DNA of 64,000 bases from the NCBI GenBank assembly GCA_045597345.1, contig JAZLJW010000012.1, forward strand, positions 1 to 64,000, given 5' to 3'. Under the pieces are notes generated by a model, which was not told where the DNA came from, searched no databases, and saw nothing but the letters and a program-made list of their open reading frames with translations. The position numbers and the translations under genes are program-made. This document shows, piece after piece, positions 44,531 through 52,586 of this stretch; the stretch's first letter is position 1, and each line of letters starts with the position of its first letter. Source of the DNA: Treponema_I sp045597345. Its GTDB lineage: Bacteria > Spirochaetota > Spirochaetia > Treponematales > Treponemataceae.

Positions 44531-44532
44531 GT

Positions 44533-45120
44533 CTACAGAGTTGTTCGTCCCCTGAAACTCCGTGAAAGGGTCAGTTTATCGGCGTATTCAATGTCACCGC
44601 CAACAGGCAGGCCTGAAGCCAGACGTGTTACGGTAATTCCCAGCGGGCTCAGTATCCGCTGCAGGTACAGGGCGGTGGTGTCACCTTCTACGGTAGGGTT
44701 TGTAGCAATAATTACTTCTTTTACATTATCGGTGCGTACCCGCTCAATAAGGGATGCAATATTCAGCTGATCAGGACCTATGCCTTCCAGAGGTGCAATA
44801 ACTCCGCCCAAAACGTGGAACAACCCGGAAAATTCATGACTGGCGTCGATGATGGCAGCATCCTGCGGCTGTTCCACAACGCATATAAGACTCCGGTCCC
44901 GCAGCGGATCACTGCAGATGGCACAGGGGTCGGTTTCGGTGTATACGCCGCATACTGAACACTGTTTAATCCGGTCATGCAGTGTGGTCAATTCGCGGGC
45001 AAACTGGTGCAGGAATGCCGGATCAGCTTTTAAAAGGTGATAGGCAATTCGGCTGGCACTTTTTTTACCGATACCAGGAAGCCGGGAAAAACTGTCGGTC
45101 AGTTCATCAAGAGCGTTCAT
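44533..45120 (-). CDS. recR: Recombination protein RecR
   Basis: This 195-residue protein begins with the HhH region 'SRLPGIGKKSASRIAYHLL', then the zinc finger 'CSVCGVYTETDPCAIC', then a Toprim domain with 'ICVVEQPQDAAII', 'GVIAPLEGIGPD' and 'EVIIATNPTVEGDTTALYL'. The C-terminus 'ITRLASGLPVGGDIEYAD' type sequence is conserved. It acts with RecO/RecF to load RecA at gaps. It is the last gene of dnaX-ybaB-recR, a classic order; 3 bases separate it from ybaB. Confidence 0.95.
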   Translation of the reverse strand: MNALDELTDSFSRLPGIGKKSASRIAYHLLKADPAFLHQFARELTTLHDRIKQCSVCGVYTETDPCAICSDPLRDRSLICVVEQPQDAAIIDASHEFSGLFHVLGGVIAPLEGIGPDQLNIASLIERVRTDNVKEVIIATNPTVEGDTTALYLQRILSPLGITVTRLASGLPVGGDIEYADKLTLSRSFRGRTTL

Positions 45121-45123
45121 GAA

Positions 45124-45441
45124 TTACAGTCCCAATCCGGGAATATTCATTCCGCCAAGCATAGGGCCTGCCTTTGCCTGCAGTGTTTCACGAATCTTGC
45201 TGTTGGCATCGTGGCTTGCAGCAACAATCAGGTCCTGCAGCATGGGCACATCACGGGGATCTACCGCAATAGGATCAATCTGTACACCGGTTACCTCAAA
45301 CTTCCCGTTCATGGTTACTTTTACAATGCCGCCGCCAGAAGAACCGGTAGCGGTGATGGTATCGAGTTCGGCCTGTACTTTTTCAAGCTGGGTCTGAATT
45401 TCTTTTGCGTTTTTCATTAACTCAAGTGGATTAAAGTTCAT
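45124..45441 (-). CDS. YbaB/EbfC nucleoid-associated protein
   Basis: This 105-residue protein starts 'NFNPLELMKNAKEIQTQLEK' and shows the family core 'GIVKVTMNGKFEVTGVQID' and 'EDLIVAASHDANSKIRE'-like sequence ('LQDLIVAASHDAN'). YbaB dimers bind DNA; in Borrelia the homologue EbfC is a regulator. The start at 45441 has GAAGGAG at good spacing and overlaps the end of dnaX by 11 bases. It is in the conserved dnaX-ybaB-recR order. Confidence 0.92.
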   Translation of the reverse strand: MNFNPLELMKNAKEIQTQLEKVQAELDTITATGSSGGGIVKVTMNGKFEVTGVQIDPIAVDPRDVPMLQDLIVAASHDANSKIRETLQAKAGPMLGGMNIPGLGL

Positions 45442-47419
45442 CGTCGTCTCCTTCATCTAATGATGGGTCTGTAGTATCGATATAGGTATCACCGTCGTCA
45501 TCAGTGTCATCTGATGACCCTGTGGTGGTATCTGCAGGAGTTTGAGCTGTTGCAGCGGTCATGCCCGTTACTTTCCCGTTAAAAAGAGCACAGATGGCTG
45601 CTACGTTCTCGGGCAGTTGTTCTTCCTGCTTTACTTCTACTTCTTTTTCAAACAGAACAGAAAGCTGAACTGGTTTTCCCCAGATAGAAGCTATCTGGCC
45701 TGCAATGGTGCGTATTTCTGCTTCAATCTGTTTCTGCAGGAATTGTGATCCAACAGGAATACTTACCAGGTTGCCTTCAATCCGCCAGGGTTTGCTTTCT
45801 GCAAGTGAAGAGGATAGCATCATTTTTGATACACGCAGCTGATCAATTACCTGGGTACGAACCTGCTCAAGAGAAAGTGCTGGTGGTGTGCCAGATGGGG
45901 CTGAAGGAGCAGCTGCAGAGCTGGCATGATTGCCGTTTGGTGCGCTGCAGCTATCCTGAAAAGGGTGGCTGGCATCTCCAGCAGCCCCAGAAGGTGGCAT
46001 ACCTTGTGGGGTTCCGCCAGGTCCTTCACGTAAAGCAGAGAATACCGGCATACCCGGCTGCCGGTGTACAGGCTGCTGGGTATGACCAAAACCTGCAGAC
46101 TGTTGTCCCGTAAACTGTTGTGGTTGATTTGACAGCGACTGCTGCATTTGTCCGGATTGCGGCTGCTGCATCTGCTGCCACCGGTTGCTCATACCCTGAT
46201 TCCCGCCAAAAGTGGGTTGTGGTGCAGATGAAGCAGGAGGAATGGTACTGTTTATGGCAGCAGGGGAAGCGGGTGCTCCGGCTAACAGGCCTCTGGCACT
46301 GTCGATAGCTTGCTTTACTTCGGCTGCAGAAACGTAACTTGAAAGCCAGCACAGGCGGCTGATGGCAACTTCCAGTTCAGTTCTGGGGCTCAGTGAATAG
46401 CGGATATCACGGTACAACTGCAGAAACAGACTTAAGGCCCGTTCCAGGCGCACTGCATCCCATTTTTCCAGTACTGTTTTTGAATAGCGTTCAACACTCT
46501 GTCCTAAAAGTACTTCACGGGTAACGCCACTCTGGATAAAAAGCAGGCTGCGAAGGTAGTCAGCCATGTTGGTAATGGTCTGTTCAATACTGATACCGTT
46601 CTGAATCAGGCTGTCAAGAAATTCCAAGGCTTTCTGTGCGTTTCCTTCAGCACAGGCTTCACACAGTTCGTTCAGCCTCTCAACGCCAACAAGGCCCAGT
46701 TTATCGCGGATTCCTTCGTAGGTAATGTGGCTGCCGCTGAAGGCTGCAACCTGGTCAAAAAGGGTATAGGCATCACGGAACGATCCGGTAGATTCACGGG
46801 CAATCCAGTACAGTGCTTCTTCATCGGCCTGAATACCCATTTCAGCAGCACTGGCAGCAAGCAGGTTCTTAATCTGGTCCATGGAACCCAGTTTAAAGTG
46901 GAACTGCTGACAGCGGCTTTTGATGGTTGCAGGAACCATATGCAGTTCAGTGGTTGCAAAGATAAAGATAACGTATGGCGGCGGCTCTTCAATGGTCTTT
47001 AACAGGGCGTTAAACGCAGCCTTAGACAGCATGTGGACTTCGTCGATAATGTAGATTTTGTATTTGCCGCTGTTTGGTGGGAACAGAACTTCGTCTTTAA
47101 TCTGGCGGATGTTATCGATGCTGTTGTTGCTGGCACCGTCTATTTCAATAACGTCAAGACTGGCTCCGCGGGCAATTTCCTGACAGGCAGTACAGTGTCC
47201 ACAGGGGGCGTTTTCAACACCGGCTTCGCAGTTCAGTACTTTGGCAAGGATACGGGCGGTAGAGGTTTTTCCACAGCCGCGGGGACCTGAAAACAGGTAT
47301 GCGTGGGCAATCTGACCGTTGGCAATGGAATTTTTTAATGTAGATGCAACAAAATCCTGACCAATCAGGTCATCGAATTTTTGAGGACGCCGTCTGGTGG
47401 CGGTTACTTCATAAGCCAT
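45431..47419 (-). CDS. dnaX: DNA polymerase III subunit gamma/tau
   Basis: This 662-residue clamp-loader ATPase has Walker A 'SGPRGCGKTSTARILAK', zinc module 'CEAGVENAPCGHCTAC', Walker B 'YIIDEVHMLSKAAFNALLK' and sensor 'TIKSRCQQFHF' (SRC). Domain III ends near residue 365. A ~140-residue linker rich in Gln, Pro, Ser and Ala (~375-515) leads to a C-terminal domain and an acidic tail 'DEGDDDEL'. I see no A-run or stem that would support a programmed frameshift to make gamma. The start at 47419 has no clear Shine-Dalgarno sequence. Confidence 0.95.
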   Translation of the reverse strand: MAYEVTATRRRPQKFDDLIGQDFVASTLKNSIANGQIAHAYLFSGPRGCGKTSTARILAKVLNCEAGVENAPCGHCTACQEIARGASLDVIEIDGASNNSIDNIRQIKDEVLFPPNSGKYKIYIIDEVHMLSKAAFNALLKTIEEPPPYVIFIFATTELHMVPATIKSRCQQFHFKLGSMDQIKNLLAASAAEMGIQADEEALYWIARESTGSFRDAYTLFDQVAAFSGSHITYEGIRDKLGLVGVERLNELCEACAEGNAQKALEFLDSLIQNGISIEQTITNMADYLRSLLFIQSGVTREVLLGQSVERYSKTVLEKWDAVRLERALSLFLQLYRDIRYSLSPRTELEVAISRLCWLSSYVSAAEVKQAIDSARGLLAGAPASPAAINSTIPPASSAPQPTFGGNQGMSNRWQQMQQPQSGQMQQSLSNQPQQFTGQQSAGFGHTQQPVHRQPGMPVFSALREGPGGTPQGMPPSGAAGDASHPFQDSCSAPNGNHASSAAAPSAPSGTPPALSLEQVRTQVIDQLRVSKMMLSSSLAESKPWRIEGNLVSIPVGSQFLQKQIEAEIRTIAGQIASIWGKPVQLSVLFEKEVEVKQEEQLPENVAAICALFNGKVTGMTAATAQTPADTTTGSSDDTDDDGDTYIDTTDPSLDEGDDDEL

Positions 47420-47668
47420 ATTATAAAAGATACTCTAAATCGGGCATTTTTTCCATATTATTGATATTTGGAAGCCTGCGGCGATGATTGCAACGGGAGC
47501 CGTAGTGATGGGGCAGTGAGTGGAAAGAGTTACGAAAAAACGAAGCTTTTTCATGTTGATAGCGCTGTGTTTTTCAGGATTAGTCACTTTTTTGTTGGAT
47601 ATGATAGAATTACTATCAGACATGAGGAAGGCTTGCGTTGGGCCTTAATTTTTCTAGGAGGAATTGTA

Positions 47669-48154
47669 ATGAAAAAACTCGTTGTTGTACTTGCTGCACT
47701 GCTTCTTTGTGCCGGTGTATGTTTTGCTGCTGATCCATGTATTGGTTACTGGAAATCAGTTGATGACGAAAGCGGAAAAGTTACCGCAATCTGGAAGGTA
47801 TACACTGAAGGTGGTCTTCTGTATGGGGATATCGTTGTTGTACCTGGACAGAACAATGCTACTAAAGCTTCAAAATGCAAGACCAGTTATAAAGGATATC
47901 CAAAATCAGGTAATGTTCAGGAAATGCCTGTTGCCGGCTCTACCTGGATTTTCGGCCTTAAAAACAAAGGTGATGGAAAATGGGGAAACGGAAACATCAT
48001 TGATCCAGGTAGTGGCTCAATGTATACCTGCACCATGACGTATAAAAATGGTACCCTGGATATGAAAGGATCTATCGGACCAATCGGTAGAACCCAGACC
48101 TGGTTACCTTGTACTGAAGAAGAAGCACTTTCTACTAAAAAACAGTGTGACTGA
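47669..48154 (+). CDS. Secreted DUF2147 protein
   Basis: This 161-residue protein starts at 47669, where AGGAGG lies 8 bases upstream; a longer frame upstream has no signal and no ribosome site. The signal peptide is 'KKLVVVLAALLLCAGVCFAA'. The mature part has the DUF2147 pattern: 'CIGYWKSVDDESGKVTAIWK' near the N-terminus, then 'GDGKWGNGNIIDPGSGSMYTC'. The fold is lipocalin-like; function unknown. A strong bidirectional terminator follows. The 249 bases between dnaX and this gene hold only promoter-type sequence that I can see. Confidence 0.82.
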   Translation: MKKLVVVLAALLLCAGVCFAADPCIGYWKSVDDESGKVTAIWKVYTEGGLLYGDIVVVPGQNNATKASKCKTSYKGYPKSGNVQEMPVAGSTWIFGLKNKGDGKWGNGNIIDPGSGSMYTCTMTYKNGTLDMKGSIGPIGRTQTWLPCTEEEALSTKKQCD

Positions 48155-48160
48155 TGAATA

Positions 48161-48205
48161 AAAAAATCCCGCAGGGTTTTATGCGTTGCCCTGCGGGATT
48201 TTTTT
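48161..48205. terminator. Bidirectional Rho-independent terminator
   Basis: AAAAAATCCCGCAGGG (48161-48176), loop, CCCTGCGGGATTTTT (48189-48203) with T/A tracts on both sides. It separates the convergent DUF2147 and TPM genes. Confidence 0.95.
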
Positions 48206-48212
48206 GTCCGTT

Positions 48213-49055
48213 TCACCAATGGCCGCTGGCGCCGCCACCACCAAAGTGACCGCCACCGCCATGGAATCCTCCGCCAGAGAACCCACCGCCACCTAAGCCG
48301 CTGCTATGGTTGCTGTGTCCACCATGATGGTTATTATTCAATATGCTTAACCAGAACAAATCACGCCAGATACTGTCGTTATGACGACGGCCGTAGCCAT
48401 ACCCGCGATACCTGCTGGCATGACGGGCTGAACTGACAATTCGCATGAAGACAATGAATACAATGGCAAGGAAAATTATCACATCAGCCAGGTCTTCAGA
48501 ATCATCGTCTTCCACAGAAATCGAATAATTGCGGTTAGTCTTAGATGCTCCGCTTACGGTTCCGGCTGCTTCCCCTGCAGCAGCCTGTGCCATGGCTTCT
48601 ACACCCGCTACAATACCGGTTGAGTATTTTCCGTCCTTAAAGTAGGGCGTCAGTACCCGTCTGATAATCAGACCGCTTTTTGCATCCGTCAGGGAACCTT
48701 CCAGACCGTAGCCAACTTCAATGCGCATGGCGTGTTCGTTCATGGAAACCAGCAGCAGGGCGCCGCTGTCAGTACCCTTTTTCCCGATACCCCAGTTTTC
48801 TGCTACTGCCAGACTGTAGTCTTCCAACGAAGCTCCGTTCAAGCTTTTCAGTGTCAGAACACAGATCTGTACGCCGGTTTTATCATACAAACTGCTCAGA
48901 TATGCCTTTAATGCATTTTCATCTGAAGAAGAAATGATGTTTGCCTGATCAACAACATAGTCTGCAGCTGGAATGGAATATCCTTTTGCTGCCAATGGAG
49001 CTGCCACCAGCAGAACCAGAAGCAGAACAGAACAGATTTTTCGAAAGTGTTTCAT
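48213..49055 (-). CDS. TPM-domain protein with Gly-rich tail (YgcG-like)
   Basis: The protein has 280 residues: a signal peptide (~1-24), then a TPM domain ('VVDQANIISSSDENALKAYL', 'GVQICVLTLKSLNG', 'YSLAVAENWGIGKKGTDSGALLLV' in parts). One transmembrane segment (~195-210) and a C-terminus with tracts of Gly, Ser and His ('GGGGFSGGGFHGGGGHFGGG' by pieces) follow. In other bacteria such proteins associate with LemA in membrane or photosystem repair roles; here the job is unknown. It overlaps the upstream TPM gene by four bases. Confidence 0.87.
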   Translation of the reverse strand: MKHFRKICSVLLLVLLVAAPLAAKGYSIPAADYVVDQANIISSSDENALKAYLSSLYDKTGVQICVLTLKSLNGASLEDYSLAVAENWGIGKKGTDSGALLLVSMNEHAMRIEVGYGLEGSLTDAKSGLIIRRVLTPYFKDGKYSTGIVAGVEAMAQAAAGEAAGTVSGASKTNRNYSISVEDDDSEDLADVIIFLAIVFIVFMRIVSSARHASRYRGYGYGRRHNDSIWRDLFWLSILNNNHHGGHSNHSSGLGGGGFSGGGFHGGGGHFGGGGASGHW

Positions 49056-49759
49056 GAGCCACTCTCCAGAATGATGAAAGCTGCAGAAATCTCATCCGGA
49101 TTTTCTGCATGAGGTGGAAAATGCTCAGCCAGCAGTTTTCCGCAGCTTTCTACGGCTTTGGTCAGGGCATCAGCAGTTTTCATGCCGCTTTTGGGATTCA
49201 AGTCATCTGCCAGCGTTGCTGCAATGCCATCCCACACTGACTGCTCAATTTTTGCATTAATGCCGCTGTCAGCAATAATCCGTACCTGGCGTTCCAGATA
49301 GGATACAAAAATCAGAATGCCGCTCTGTTCCGCCGTCTTATAGACACCGCTTTCAGCAAAACATCGGATGGCCCGACGGCTGGCAGCCGTAACCTGTACC
49401 GAATGGGGAATAATACGGCGGTCAATGGGCATCCAGTTGGCAGCAAGTGACATAAGACCTGCAAAAAGATAACTTACAACGCCACAGAACAGTGCATAGG
49501 TCCATTCCGGCATATCCCAGAATCTGGCAGCCAGCCAAGGGATAATGTCTTTGTGAAAGGCGATGAGAAAACAGAAGCAGACAGCGCCAAAAACAACACC
49601 GAACAGCAGTTCAAAAAAGGAGTAGGTGTCACTTTCCGGCGCCAGTGCTACCACAATTTCACCGGTAGTTTTTTCTTCTGCATCATGAACGGCTTTCTCA
49701 ACCTGGGCAATACCGGTATCAGTAAGCCGTAATTTTTTACGCAATGCTGCACTTGTCAT
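49052..49759 (-). CDS. Membrane TPM-domain protein
   Basis: This 235-residue protein starts with 'AQVEKAVHDAEEKTTGEIVVAL', the beginning of a TPM domain, which is interrupted by two transmembrane segments (~48-67 and ~83-107). It resumes with 'AESGVYKTAEQSGILIFVSYLERQVRIIADSGI' by parts and 'GMKTADALTKAVESCGKLLAEHFP'. It overlaps the downstream TPM gene (ATGA) and touches the lemA-like stop (TAATG type, 1 base). The LemA-TPM-TPM order recurs in many bacteria. Confidence 0.85.
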   Translation of the reverse strand: MTSAALRKKLRLTDTGIAQVEKAVHDAEEKTTGEIVVALAPESDTYSFFELLFGVVFGAVCFCFLIAFHKDIIPWLAARFWDMPEWTYALFCGVVSYLFAGLMSLAANWMPIDRRIIPHSVQVTAASRRAIRCFAESGVYKTAEQSGILIFVSYLERQVRIIADSGINAKIEQSVWDGIAATLADDLNPKSGMKTADALTKAVESCGKLLAEHFPPHAENPDEISAAFIILESGS

Positions 49760-50367
49760 CAGAACTGTACCACCGGTGCACTCTGTGCAGATTCCGTTGC
49801 TGTAAAGTAAGCTTTTGCACGGAAACCGAACATATTGGCAAAGAATACGTTGGGGAACTGACGTACGGTTTTGTTGTATACACCAACTACATCGTTATAC
49901 CGTTTCCGTTCGGTTGCAATACGGTTTTCGGTGCCTTCCAGCTGATCCTGCAGTGCCAGGAAGTTCTCGTCGGCTTTCAGTTCCGGATAGTTTTCAGTTA
50001 CTACCAGCAGGCGCTGCAGTGCACTTCCCAGTTCGTTCTGGGCTTTCTGGAAACGGGCAAATGCTTCTTCGTCTTCCAGCAGTTCATCAGACATCTGCAG
50101 TACACCACCGGCTCTTGAACGTGCTTCAGCAATGTTGGTAAATACATCGTTTTCGTGGGCAGCGTAGCCTTTTACGGTGGCTACCAGGTTAGGAATCAGG
50201 TCATAACGGCGCTGGTACTGGTTTTCTACCTGTGCCCACTGCTGTTTAACCTGTTCGTCAAGAGAAACCATATTGTTATATGCGCCTTTAACGCGTGATA
50301 CACAGCCAACCAGCAGCACCAGCAGTACTGCAATGACAATCAGGGTAATTTTTGTTCCTTTCTTCAT
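49759..50367 (-). CDS. LemA family protein, probable lipoprotein
   Basis: This 202-residue protein starts at 50367 with GGAGAT upstream; the longer frame to 50466 is unsupported. The N-terminal segment 'ITLIVIAVLLVLLVGC' ends in LVGC, which fits a lipobox, unlike most LemA proteins with a plain membrane anchor. The LemA core is clear: 'YNNMVSLDEQVKQQWAQVENQYQRR', 'DLIPNLVATVKGYA' and 'KRYNDVVGVYNKTVRQFPN' in parts. It forms helical bundles facing the periplasm. It is the first gene of the LemA-TPM-TPM operon. Confidence 0.88.
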   Translation of the reverse strand: MKKGTKITLIVIAVLLVLLVGCVSRVKGAYNNMVSLDEQVKQQWAQVENQYQRRYDLIPNLVATVKGYAAHENDVFTNIAEARSRAGGVLQMSDELLEDEEAFARFQKAQNELGSALQRLLVVTENYPELKADENFLALQDQLEGTENRIATERKRYNDVVGVYNKTVRQFPNVFFANMFGFRAKAYFTATESAQSAPVVQF

Positions 50368-50427
50368 TTCAATCTCCATCAGGATGGCCGAACGTATCGA
50401 TGCCATCAGGAATAAAGTACTTGTAAG

Positions 50428-50453
50428 AATCCTTCGATAGTGCTCAGGAATCC
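50428..50453. repeat. Dispersed CCTTCGA...CTCAGGAATCC repeat, degenerate copy
   Basis: CCTTCGATAGTGCTCAGGAATCC, close to the 7957 copy but with CTTCGATA in place of CTTCGACA. It lies upstream of lemA. Confidence 0.5.
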
Positions 50454-50492
50454 ATACTGTTAACATATAAAATTTTAGCGCATTGTGGCTAC

Positions 50493-50528
50493 AAAAAAAA
50501 TACCCGCTGGTAAATTATTCCAGCGGGT
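50493..50528 (-). terminator. Rho-independent terminator of the tatD-pheS operon
   Basis: CCCGCTGG and CCAGCGGG form a perfect 8-bp stem with a nine-base loop. On the minus strand TATTTTTTTT follows (50493-50502). Confidence 0.92.
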
Positions 50529-50536
50529 TGTATCAG

Positions 50537-50562
50537 GCCCTTCGACAAGCTCAGGAACCCTG
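50537..50562. repeat. Dispersed CCCTTCGACAAGCTCAGG repeat
   Basis: GCCCTTCGACAAGCTCAGG then AACCCTG, the best-preserved copy of the family in the window. It lies between the pheS stop and its terminator, so it is in the transcript. Confidence 0.7.
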
Positions 50563-50569
50563 TGAATTT

Positions 50570-52129
50570 TTAGTCCAGCTTTGCCTTTCTCAGACGAACC
50601 TGTTCAATGTCACTTGAGAACAGTTCGCGCAGGTCGTTCAGTCCCAGAGCCATAAGAGCCATACGGTCAATACCGATACCCCATGCCAGAACAGGACAGT
50701 CAACACCCATGGCTTTGGTAACTTCAGGGCGGAAGATACCGGAACCACCAAGCTCAAACCAACCCAGAACAGGGTGTTTGATATGAACTTCAACAGAAGG
50801 TTCGGTGAATGGGAAGTAACCGGGTACGTACTTAACTTCAGTAGCACCGGCAATTTCTACGGCAAACATTTCCAGGAAGCCCAGCAGGGTTTTCAGGTTA
50901 ACGTCATCACCAAGAACGATACCTTCAGTCTGATAGAAATCTGAAAGGTGGGTTGCGTCTACTTTGTCGTAGCGGAAACAGCGTGCAATACCGAAGTATT
51001 TGCCCGGAATCTTAGCTTTTGCCAGCTGATGGGCAGAAAGTACGGTTCCCTGACTGCGCAGAATCAGGCGGCGGGTAAATTCAGTATCAAAGTTGTAGTT
51101 CCATCCGCGGCTTCCGGTGTTACCACCATCACGGTGTGCAGCGGCAACGTTGGAAAGGAATGGTTCTTCAATGGTTTTTGCGTGAGTTGGGTTTTTAACG
51201 CTGTATACGTCGTGAATATCGCGGGCAGCGTGGAACTGAGGCATGAACAGGGCATCGCAGTTCCAGAATTCAGATTCTACCAGAGGACCGTCAAATTCTT
51301 CAAAACCAAGTGAGCACAGCTTGTCCTTTACGCTTTCAAGGAATGATACGTATGCACTGGTACGGCCTGGAATGATACGGGCTGGTGGAACGTTAACGTT
51401 GTATCCACGGAAGGTACCGTTTTTCCATTCGCCGGTAGCCAGCATTTTAGAAGTAATCGACCCGATTTCGTTACCGGTAACGCCGGCAGCTTCAAGAGCG
51501 GCTTTTACTTCATCGGCAGCAGGAGTCAGGCGGAAGGTAACGGTTTCGCGTTCAACAATACGGAATGCACTGTCAGCTGCACCGCGTTTTTTAGCCAGAG
51601 TACCCATAACAGCTACTTCTTCTTCAGAAAGAGCAGCCTGATCCAGCATGCCGTCTGCTGCAGCAACTGCTTTTTTCAGCAGTTCGCGGGCAACTTTAAT
51701 GCTGTGTGGGGTATCTTTACCGGTATGTGAAGCTTTCTTTTCACCATCCATGGCCAGAACGCCTTCTTTTGAAAGCTGACCGAATGCAGAACCTACATCT
51801 TTATTGTCAAGTTTCAGAGCTTCAGCAATATGTGGCAGTGCGTGAGCACCTTTTTCGCGAACGAACTCAATAATGCGTTCAACAGGCTGACCTACTTTTT
51901 CAAAGTGGCGGCCCAGCTCAGTGATTTCATAGTAGGTGTGTGGTACACGACCGATTTCTTCACAAAGTTCTTTCATTCCCAGCCATGAGAATGCCTGGTT
52001 TGCATGACCTTCCTTATATTCCAGCTCAGAAACCAGCTTTGCAGAAGTCAGTTCATCTTTACTGGTGTATGCACGCAGAACTTTGATTTCCAGTGGGTGC
52101 AGATTTTTAATAATAGCTTGTGTATCCAT
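50570..52129 (-). CDS. pheS: Phenylalanine--tRNA ligase alpha subunit, archaeal/eukaryotic type
   Basis: This 519-residue protein is much longer than the usual bacterial PheS (~330-350). The N-terminal ~220 residues hold winged-helix-like modules ('ITELGRHFEKVGQPVERIIEF') as in archaeal enzymes. Class II motifs are in the C-terminal half: 'DGPLVESEFWNCDALFMPQFH' by parts, 'IARCFRYDKVDATHLSDFYQTEG' in parts, and motif 3 'LAWGIGIDRMALM'. It charges tRNA-Phe together with a beta subunit, which is not in this window. GGAAGG precedes the ATG. It is the last gene of an eight-gene operon. Confidence 0.94.
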   Translation of the reverse strand: MDTQAIIKNLHPLEIKVLRAYTSKDELTSAKLVSELEYKEGHANQAFSWLGMKELCEEIGRVPHTYYEITELGRHFEKVGQPVERIIEFVREKGAHALPHIAEALKLDNKDVGSAFGQLSKEGVLAMDGEKKASHTGKDTPHSIKVARELLKKAVAAADGMLDQAALSEEEVAVMGTLAKKRGAADSAFRIVERETVTFRLTPAADEVKAALEAAGVTGNEIGSITSKMLATGEWKNGTFRGYNVNVPPARIIPGRTSAYVSFLESVKDKLCSLGFEEFDGPLVESEFWNCDALFMPQFHAARDIHDVYSVKNPTHAKTIEEPFLSNVAAAHRDGGNTGSRGWNYNFDTEFTRRLILRSQGTVLSAHQLAKAKIPGKYFGIARCFRYDKVDATHLSDFYQTEGIVLGDDVNLKTLLGFLEMFAVEIAGATEVKYVPGYFPFTEPSVEVHIKHPVLGWFELGGSGIFRPEVTKAMGVDCPVLAWGIGIDRMALMALGLNDLRELFSSDIEQVRLRKAKLD

Positions 52130-52147
52130 TTTTTTCCTTCCGGTGGT

Positions 52148-52549
52148 TTATCGTTCAAACCGTACGTAGGCCGAATAAACCGTTCTTTCTGGGTTAGTAT
52201 TTTTTTCAAAATGTAACTCATCACGAGTCATATACGTGTATGAGAAATAACTATAATCCTGCTGAAACTGCATAATACGCTGTACTACAGCTGCATATGC
52301 ATCACCTTTATCAAAAAGGGTAGATGGTTTTGAGTAGAAGAAACGGGCTTCATCCAGAGCTGGCCAGTACTGAATTTTAAAAAGTACCAGTCCACCCTGT
52401 TTTTCTTCAACGATTTCATAAATATTGTAATCAGGAGTAGCTGTTGGGATTTCAATATACTCTCCGGTTTCATCATCAAAAACCTGAGCAAATAATGAAA
52501 GAGAGCAGAAACAGATTGAAAAAAGAACAATAAGGACTTTTTTAGTCAT
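52148..52549 (-). CDS. Small secreted protein of unknown function
   Basis: This 133-residue protein has a clear signal peptide ('VLIVLFSICFCSLSLFAQ', cleavage near residue 21). The mature part starts 'VFDDETGEYIEIPTATPDY' and is aromatic-rich, with 'FKIQYWPALDEARFFY' and 'DYSYFSYTYM'. No domain known. AAAGGAG precedes the ATG. It lies 18 bases before pheS and 37 bases after another secreted unknown, so it is probably part of the operon. Confidence 0.65.
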   Translation of the reverse strand: MTKKVLIVLFSICFCSLSLFAQVFDDETGEYIEIPTATPDYNIYEIVEEKQGGLVLFKIQYWPALDEARFFYSKPSTLFDKGDAYAAVVQRIMQFQQDYSYFSYTYMTRDELHFEKNTNPERTVYSAYVRFER

Positions 52550-52586
52550 GGGAAAGCTCCTTTAAAATACCAAAAAACAGGTATAA

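Noticed and set aside
45431..47419. Programmed frameshift in dnaX producing gamma
   Set aside because: No A-rich slippery heptamer followed by a stem was found in the linker region; the 662-residue frame is complete.
47435..47623. 62-codon minus-strand frame between dnaX and the DUF2147 gene
   Set aside because: No ribosome site, no recognisable protein features, and it overlaps the probable promoter region.
47420..47668. Small SRP RNA gene near dnaX
   Set aside because: The conserved GGAAGGAAGCA-type apical loop is absent on both strands.
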